From the NCBI GenBank assembly GCA_019240125.1, contig JAFAYW010000152.1, positions 1 to 64,000 of the forward strand: 64,000 nucleotides of DNA. Direction: 5' to 3'. Both the position numbers and the translations under genes were made by a program. The notes under the pieces were generated by a model. It was not told the DNA's origin, ran no database searches, and was given only the letters and a program-made list of their open reading frames with translations. This document shows, piece by piece, positions 59,216 to 64,000 of the stretch. Numbering within the stretch: position 1 is the first letter of the stretch; every line of letters begins with the position of its first letter. Origin of the DNA: Alphaproteobacteria bacterium (GTDB lineage: Bacteria; Pseudomonadota; Alphaproteobacteria; ATCC43930; CGMCC-115725).

Positions 59216-62134
59216 GTGAACGACATCCTGCCTCCCGCGATCAGGGATGGGGCCTCTGGCGATGCACGCGACCAGGCGATAGCAGAGCTGCGGCAACGTC
59301 TGGCCCGCGCCGAGCTCGAAACGGCCGAATTGCGTTGGCAGCTGCTGCGTGTGGAGGGCGAGCATGCCGCCCTGAAGCAGGCGACCGAGGCGACCACCCG
59401 GCCAGCCGTACCGCCCCCGCTGACTCCAGAGGCCGCCTATAAATTATGGCTCGAGAGCCGGAAGACCGCGGCGTGGTCGCGCATGGATTGGGTGCTGGAG
59501 CGGGTCCGCGCGTGGCCATCCATCCCGAAGATCGCACTGGCGATGATCCTGCCGGCCGGGACCGAGGCGCGGGTGGCGCTGACCGTGCGGTCGCTGATGC
59601 AGCAGAAGGTCGGCGATTGGGAGTTGCATGTCGCGGCAGATGGCGAAATGCCGCCGCCCTTTGCCGGCGAATCTCGTGTCGTGTGGTATCGCGAGCAGCG
59701 GGCTCCTGCCGAAACCCTCAACGCCGCGCTCGCCGCTTCGACGGTGGATTGGGTGGCATTGATCGATGCCGGTGACCAGATCGCGCCGCATGGCCTGTTC
59801 GCGCTGTTTGACGCCGCGATGCGCAAACCCGAATGGCGTGCCATCTACACCGATGAAGACCGGATCGATTTCCAGGACAAACGATCGGCGCCGCATTTCA
59901 AGCCTGATCTCAATATCGAGCTGTTGCGCGGGATGCCCTACATCGGCGGTCTGTTGGCAGTCAGGCGCGAATTGTTCGTCGATCTCGGCGGCTTCGACCC
60001 GCGCCGCGACGGCACCGAGGAATATGATCTGGCCCTGCGCCTCGCCGAACGGCTCGATCGCGCCGCCTTCGGCCATCTCGCCGACATACTCTATCACCGG
60101 CTGGCGGTTTCCGGTCGCTCCAGGCGACCGGTCGAGAATATCTGCGCCGATATGCCGACCGTCGTGCAGGCGCATCTCGACCGAATGGGGATCGCGGCCG
60201 ATACTGGGCCGGGCACGCAGCCGCATTTCTGCCGTGTCCGATATCGTCACGAAGGCCCCGAGCCGTTCGTCTCCATCGTCGTGCCGAGCCGCGACCAGCC
60301 GGCCCTGTTGAAGCGCTGCGTCGAGACGGTACTGCAGAAGACTCAGTACCAGAATTACGAACTGATCGTCGTCGATAACGGAAGCACCGATCCGCAGGCC
60401 TGCGCCTACCTCACGACGATCGAGGACAAATTCGCCGATATCGGCAGCCGTATCCGGGTGTTGCGGCATCCCGGCGAGTTCAATTTTTCGGCCATGAACA
60501 ACCGCGCCGTGCGCGACGACGCGCGCGGCGAATATCTGTGCCTTCTCAACAATGATGTCGCACCGCTCGATGGCGAATGGCTCGGCGAGATGATTAGCCT
60601 GGCGCGGCGGCCGGATGTCGGCGCGGTCGGTGCCATGCTGCTTTATCCCGATGGCCGTATCCAGCACGCGGGGATCGTGCTCGGAGTCGGCTGGGGCGCG
60701 CCGGCCGAGCACCCCTATATCCGCGAGCCGGGCAATGCCTTCGGCTATTGGGGTCGGTTGCAGGCGTCGCAGGAACTATCCGCCGTGACCGCGGCGTGCC
60801 TCGTGACACGGCGCGCGGCCTGGGACGAAGTCGGCGGCCTCGACGAGGAGACGTTCGCTGTGTCGTACAGCGATGTCGATTTCTGCCTGAAGCTGCAGGA
60901 TGCGGGATACGTAGTGCTCTGGACACCCTTGGCACGGTTGGTTCACGACGGCAACGCGAGCATCAAGACCGATGTCGAGCCGAAGGAGCGGATCGAACGC
61001 AATCGCCGCTTCGCAGCCGAGCGCGAGGCGATGTACCAGCGCTGGCTGCCGCGCATCGCCTTCGACCCGGCCTATAACCGCAACCTGTCGTCATTCGGCC
61101 CTGGTTTCGCGATCGAGACCGAGGGGCCACCGACTTGGGATCCGCAAGCGCGCCCGCGTCGCCGGGTGTTGCTGTACCCGGCGGATCGCGAAGGCTGCGG
61201 CGAGTATCGCATCCTGGCCCCGAGCCGTGCCGCGTTCGCCAGCGGCGAATTGCAGGCCCACGCCGCCGGCCGCCTGCTCAGCCTGCCAGAAGTGGCCCGC
61301 ATGGCGCCGGATAGCATCGTCTTTCAGCGTCAGCTTGAGGTGCATCAGATCGAGACAATTGAACGAGCCAAACGATATACGCCCGCCTTTCGCGTTTTCG
61401 AACTTGACGACCTGATCACCAACCTGCCGCCAAAAAGCCCGCATCGTTCAGCGATCCCGCGTGATATCGCCGAGCGGGTCAAACGGGCGATCGGCTTATG
61501 CGACCGGCTGGTTGTCAGCACCGAACCGCTGGCTGCTGCCTACGGCAAATGGGCCGGCGAGGTGAGGGTGGTCCCCAACCGGCTGGAAAAGGCGCGGTGG
61601 CTTGGCCTTGAACCGAGGCGCCGCGACGGTATGAAACCGCGCATCGGGTGGGCCGGGGCGATCGGCCACGCCGGCGACCTCGCGCTGATCACCAGCGTTG
61701 TCGAGGCAACCGCGCGAGATGTCGATTGGGTATTTTTTGGGATGTGCCCGGACCCGCTCCGGTCGTTGATAGCCGAATACCATAGCTGGGTCCCGCTCCA
61801 TGATTATGCCAAGAAGCTGGCCTCGCTCGACCTTGATCTCGCCATCGCACCCCTGGAACCGCATCCATTCAACGATGCGAAAAGCAATCTGCGGCTGCTG
61901 GAGTACGGGATCCTCGGATATCCGGTGCTGTGCAGCGATATCCTTCCGTATCGCGGGGCTCTGCCGGTGCGGCGGGTGCGCAATCGGCCGCGTGACTGGA
62001 TCAACGGCATTCGCGAGCTGATCGCCGACCGCGAGGCCTGCCGCCTCTTGGGCGAACGCCTGCGCCAGGCCGTGTTGCGCGATTGGATGCTCGAGGATCA
62101 TCTGGCTGATTGGCGGCGCGGCTGGCTTCCCTGA
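59216..62134 (+). CDS. Three-domain glycosyltransferase (GT2-GT2-GT-B)
   Basis: 972 residues from a GTG at 59216. Residues 1-70 are coiled (ELRQRLARAELETAELRWQL). Domain 1, about 100-320, is GT2-like with IYTDEDRIDFQ (DxD-like, about 211). Domain 2, about 348-580, is a classic GT2: VSIVVPSRDQPALLKRCVET, VVDNGSTDPQA, LLNNDVAPLDGEWLGEM (445) and YSDVDFCLKLQDAGY (550). Domain 3, about 645-972, is GT-B-like (GT4 type): RRRVLLYPADREGCGEYRIL, FELDDLITNLPPKSPHRSAI and KSNLRLLEYGILGYPVLCSD. Between flgL and flagellin it is a candidate flagellin or filament glycosylation enzyme. Donor and acceptor are unknown. Confidence 0.88.
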   Translation: MNDILPPAIRDGASGDARDQAIAELRQRLARAELETAELRWQLLRVEGEHAALKQATEATTRPAVPPPLTPEAAYKLWLESRKTAAWSRMDWVLERVRAWPSIPKIALAMILPAGTEARVALTVRSLMQQKVGDWELHVAADGEMPPPFAGESRVVWYREQRAPAETLNAALAASTVDWVALIDAGDQIAPHGLFALFDAAMRKPEWRAIYTDEDRIDFQDKRSAPHFKPDLNIELLRGMPYIGGLLAVRRELFVDLGGFDPRRDGTEEYDLALRLAERLDRAAFGHLADILYHRLAVSGRSRRPVENICADMPTVVQAHLDRMGIAADTGPGTQPHFCRVRYRHEGPEPFVSIVVPSRDQPALLKRCVETVLQKTQYQNYELIVVDNGSTDPQACAYLTTIEDKFADIGSRIRVLRHPGEFNFSAMNNRAVRDDARGEYLCLLNNDVAPLDGEWLGEMISLARRPDVGAVGAMLLYPDGRIQHAGIVLGVGWGAPAEHPYIREPGNAFGYWGRLQASQELSAVTAACLVTRRAAWDEVGGLDEETFAVSYSDVDFCLKLQDAGYVVLWTPLARLVHDGNASIKTDVEPKERIERNRRFAAEREAMYQRWLPRIAFDPAYNRNLSSFGPGFAIETEGPPTWDPQARPRRRVLLYPADREGCGEYRILAPSRAAFASGELQAHAAGRLLSLPEVARMAPDSIVFQRQLEVHQIETIERAKRYTPAFRVFELDDLITNLPPKSPHRSAIPRDIAERVKRAIGLCDRLVVSTEPLAAAYGKWAGEVRVVPNRLEKARWLGLEPRRRDGMKPRIGWAGAIGHAGDLALITSVVEATARDVDWVFFGMCPDPLRSLIAEYHSWVPLHDYAKKLASLDLDLAIAPLEPHPFNDAKSNLRLLEYGILGYPVLCSDILPYRGALPVRRVRNRPRDWINGIRELIADREACRLLGERLRQAVLRDWMLEDHLADWRRGWLP

Positions 62135-62307
62135 AAGCGCTCGTAAGATTTTTCAAAATTATCTGCAACAGGTTCCGGAAGCGTCCGTCTCTAGTCACGT
62201 GGAGAGACACGGCGCCGTAATGGAGGGGGTTCCCGCGGCGCCGGGTCGGTGGGGTCACACACGCCGCGCCGCGCTACTCTAACGCGGCGCGGCGCAGGAG
62301 ACGGGAC

Positions 62308-63807
62308 ATGTTGTCAGGGGTCATCAACACCAACGTAAATGCGCTTTACGCGCTGAATTCGCTGTCCAATACCGCGAGCGCGGCCAATACACTGGAACAG
62401 CAGCTGTCGTCCGGACAGTCGATCAACAGCCCGGCTGACAATCCGGCGGGGTATATCGCGGCGCAGGGCTTTACCACCCAGATCGGTGGCACCGAACAGG
62501 CGATCTCGAACGTCAACCAGGCGATCTCGCTGGTCCAGACGGCCGACGGCTCGGTCACCCAACAGGTCAACATCCTGCAACAGCTGCGCACCATCGCCGC
62601 CCAATCGGCCAACGGCATCAACAGCTCGCAGCAGCTGCAATCGCTGCAGCAGGTCGTGTCGCAATTGCAGACGCAAGTCACGACGATTTCGCAACAGGCC
62701 GTGTTCAGCGGCCTTAACCTGCTCGACGGCTCACTGAACGGGGTACAATTCCAGGTCGGCTCCTCGGAAGGGCAGACGATCGGCCTGTCGATCGCCAGCA
62801 CTGCCGCAAACAATCTCGGCTCGTATCAGTCGGCCTCGAAATCGGGCGGCATATACTCGACCGCTGGTAGTGCGACCGGTGGGGTCGGCGACACCTCCGG
62901 CAACTCCTTCACCGTCACGTCCGGTACAACTCAAGGCGCTTTCACCGCGGGCGCTGTCGCGGTTTCCGGCTCGGCGGGCTCCGCCTCGGCGACGGTAACA
63001 GGCGTGGCTGAATCAGCCCAGGACGTTGCCGCGTCGATCAACCAGATCACGCCGCAGACGAATGTCAGCGCGTTGGCGAACACCAGCGTCGCCTTCACGG
63101 TGACCTCGGGGTCAATATCCTTCAAGCTGGGGAATGGCAGTGGCACCAGCGCGACGAACTCGGTGGATATTTCGGCCACGGTGACCAGCGTGACGCAAAG
63201 CGGCCTGCAATCACTCGTGTCCGCTATCAATCAACAGACCGGCACAACCGGTATTACGGCCACCGTCAACAGCTCGAACCAGCTGATCCTCAACCAGGGG
63301 AACGGCGACAACATCTCAATCAGCAGCTTCGCGGCGGGCGGTGGTTCGCTTGCGGCGGGTGGCGTCACGATCGGGGGTGCGGGGGCAACCAGCGCGACGG
63401 TACAGGGTCTTGTGACGCTGCAGTCAAACCAGAATTTTGCGATCGACGACACAACGGCCGGCAGCATCGGTCTCGGTTCGACCTCAAGTTTGTCCAACCT
63501 GTCGAGTGTAAACGTCAGCACGACCTCGGGTGCGAACGCAGCCCTCAATGTCGTCGATTATGCCTTGCAGCAGCTGGAAAACATCGGTGCGCAACTTGGT
63601 GCGGTGCAGCAGCGCTTGCAGGCGACCGCGTCTAACCTGCAGTCGACCGACACTAACCTCACCACGGCACGATCGATCGTGCAGGACGCCAATATCCCGC
63701 AGGTCACCAGCAAGCTGACGACGCAGCAGATCCTGCAGCAGGCGGGAGTGTCGGCCCTGGCGCAATCGAGCAGCCTCGAACAATCCTACCTGAAGCTCCT
63801 GCAGTAG
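62308..63807 (+). CDS. fliC: Flagellin
   Basis: 499 residues from the ATG at 62308 after GCAGGAGACGGGAC. The conserved N-terminal D0/D1: MLSGVINTNVNALYALNSLS, LEQQLSSGQSINSPADNPAG, LQQLRTIAAQSANG and AVFSGLNLLDGS. The C-terminal D0/D1: LQQLENIGAQLGAVQQRLQA, NLQSTDTNLTTARSIVQDAN and ALAQSSSLEQSYLKLLQ. The Ser/Thr/Gly-rich middle (residues about 180-400) is the surface-exposed part and would carry glycans if the upstream enzyme acts on it. The 173-base gap upstream is AT-rich near 62143-62172; no sure sigma-28 box was found. A strong terminator follows. Confidence 0.95.
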   Translation: MLSGVINTNVNALYALNSLSNTASAANTLEQQLSSGQSINSPADNPAGYIAAQGFTTQIGGTEQAISNVNQAISLVQTADGSVTQQVNILQQLRTIAAQSANGINSSQQLQSLQQVVSQLQTQVTTISQQAVFSGLNLLDGSLNGVQFQVGSSEGQTIGLSIASTAANNLGSYQSASKSGGIYSTAGSATGGVGDTSGNSFTVTSGTTQGAFTAGAVAVSGSAGSASATVTGVAESAQDVAASINQITPQTNVSALANTSVAFTVTSGSISFKLGNGSGTSATNSVDISATVTSVTQSGLQSLVSAINQQTGTTGITATVNSSNQLILNQGNGDNISISSFAAGGGSLAAGGVTIGGAGATSATVQGLVTLQSNQNFAIDDTTAGSIGLGSTSSLSNLSSVNVSTTSGANAALNVVDYALQQLENIGAQLGAVQQRLQATASNLQSTDTNLTTARSIVQDANIPQVTSKLTTQQILQQAGVSALAQSSSLEQSYLKLLQ

Positions 63808-63843
63808 GTCACGGGTGACTCCCACCAACCATAACAGGGTGCA

Positions 63844-63863
63844 CCCCGGCCGTTCGGCCGGGG
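63844..63863 (+). terminator. Terminator hairpin after flagellin gene
   Basis: CCCCGGCC (63844-63851), loop GTTC, GGCCGGGG (63856-63863): a perfect 8-bp GC stem 37 bases after the flagellin stop and before fliD. The trailing sequence TAGTCCCGTTTC has only a short T stretch. Confidence 0.75.
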
Positions 63864-63900
63864 TAGTCCCGTTTCTGCCGAGCGTTGAGTAGGCCGCCCC

Positions 63901-64000
63901 ATGGCTGCTGTCACCGGCTCTCTAACCTCGGACCAGATCACCTCGCTGATTCAGCAGGCGAGCACGGCCTATCAAGCGCCGGCGACCGCGTTGCAGGCGC
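63901..64000 (+). CDS. fliD: Filament cap protein FliD, 5' end only (window ends)
   Basis: Only 33 codons are present: MAAVTGSLTSDQITSLIQQA, then STAYQAPATALQA. It starts 94 bases after flagellin, past the terminator. The pattern 'L-S-S-D-x-I-x-x-L-I-x-x... P-x-x-x-L' matches the N-terminal coil of FliD (HAP2), which caps the filament, and the location after fliC is typical. It is too short to be certain; a second hook-associated or capping protein is possible. Confidence 0.6.
   Translation, partial: MAAVTGSLTSDQITSLIQQASTAYQAPATALQA

Noticed and set aside
59444-60712. 422-codon minus-strand frame
   Set aside because: Antisense to the glycosyltransferase gene; no recognisable motif.
62140-62185. 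Sigma-28 promoter upstream of flagellin (TCAAAATT then TTCCGGAA)
   Set aside because: Spacing and -10 match are too poor to claim; mentioned only as AT-rich region. Would need a transcription start site.

Overview
The window is GC-rich, densely coded bacterial DNA, most likely from an alphaproteobacterium of the broad Rhodospirillales type. This is an inference from gene families: the divergent accA-xerD / aroK-aroB block, a DUF2076 protein, an ExbB/ExbD/TonB uptake locus and the flagellar protein types. No rRNA, tRNA, CRISPR array or insertion sequence was seen.

Left part (1-15.5 kb), mixed chromosomal genes. On the minus strand are a GMC-family flavin oxidoreductase cut by the window edge and an exported TPR protein. 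Plus-strand genes follow: an SDR epimerase-like protein, a ketopantoate-reductase-like protein, and a DUF4870-like / DUF805 membrane pair. Next come a DUF2076 protein with a disordered Gly/Tyr/Asp tail, accA, xerD and a 46-residue membrane peptide (all minus), then divergent aroK-aroB. After these lie a ribbon-helix-helix protein, a MASE4-GGDEF diguanylate cyclase, a CobW-type GTPase, an LVIVD-repeat protein with a small upstream partner, and a 57-residue ORF with a strong Shine-Dalgarno.

Middle part (15.8-28.1 kb), transport. A sugar-type ABC importer has two permeases, one ATPase and three consecutive paralogous Tat-type solute-binding proteins, followed by a RidA-like protein. Then comes an ExbB / His-rich small protein / TonB-dependent receptor / ExbD / TonB locus, which looks like a dedicated outer-membrane uptake system with its own energiser.

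Right part (28.3-64 kb), an almost complete flagellar regulon. Order: PilZ-like, fliE, fliF, fliG, fliK, fliM, fliN, fliQ copy 1, flhA, fliA, motA, motB, small membrane protein, fliH, fliI, fliJ, fliL, fliO, fliP, fliQ copy 2, fliR, flhB. Then, leftward, flgN-like and flgA. Then, rightward, flgB-C-D-E-F-G-H-I-J, a small gene, flgK, flgL, a 972-residue three-domain glycosyltransferase, flagellin, and the start of fliD. The leftward flgN-flgA facing flgBCDEFGHIJKL, the FlgJ with a peptidoglycan-hydrolase domain and the FliA sigma factor resemble beta/gammaproteobacterial flagellar loci more than the usual alphaproteobacterial ones. The fliQ-flhA adjacency is more like rhizobial loci.

Most notable observations: two different fliQ genes in one cluster; a FlhB cleavage motif NPEH instead of NPTH; no flgM beside flgN-flgA despite an intact fliA; no flhF/flhG between flhA and fliA; a double-GT2 plus GT-B glycosyltransferase directly upstream of flagellin; and three tandem binding proteins for one ABC importer. 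I found no clearly new system; the duplicated export-gate subunit is the best lead.
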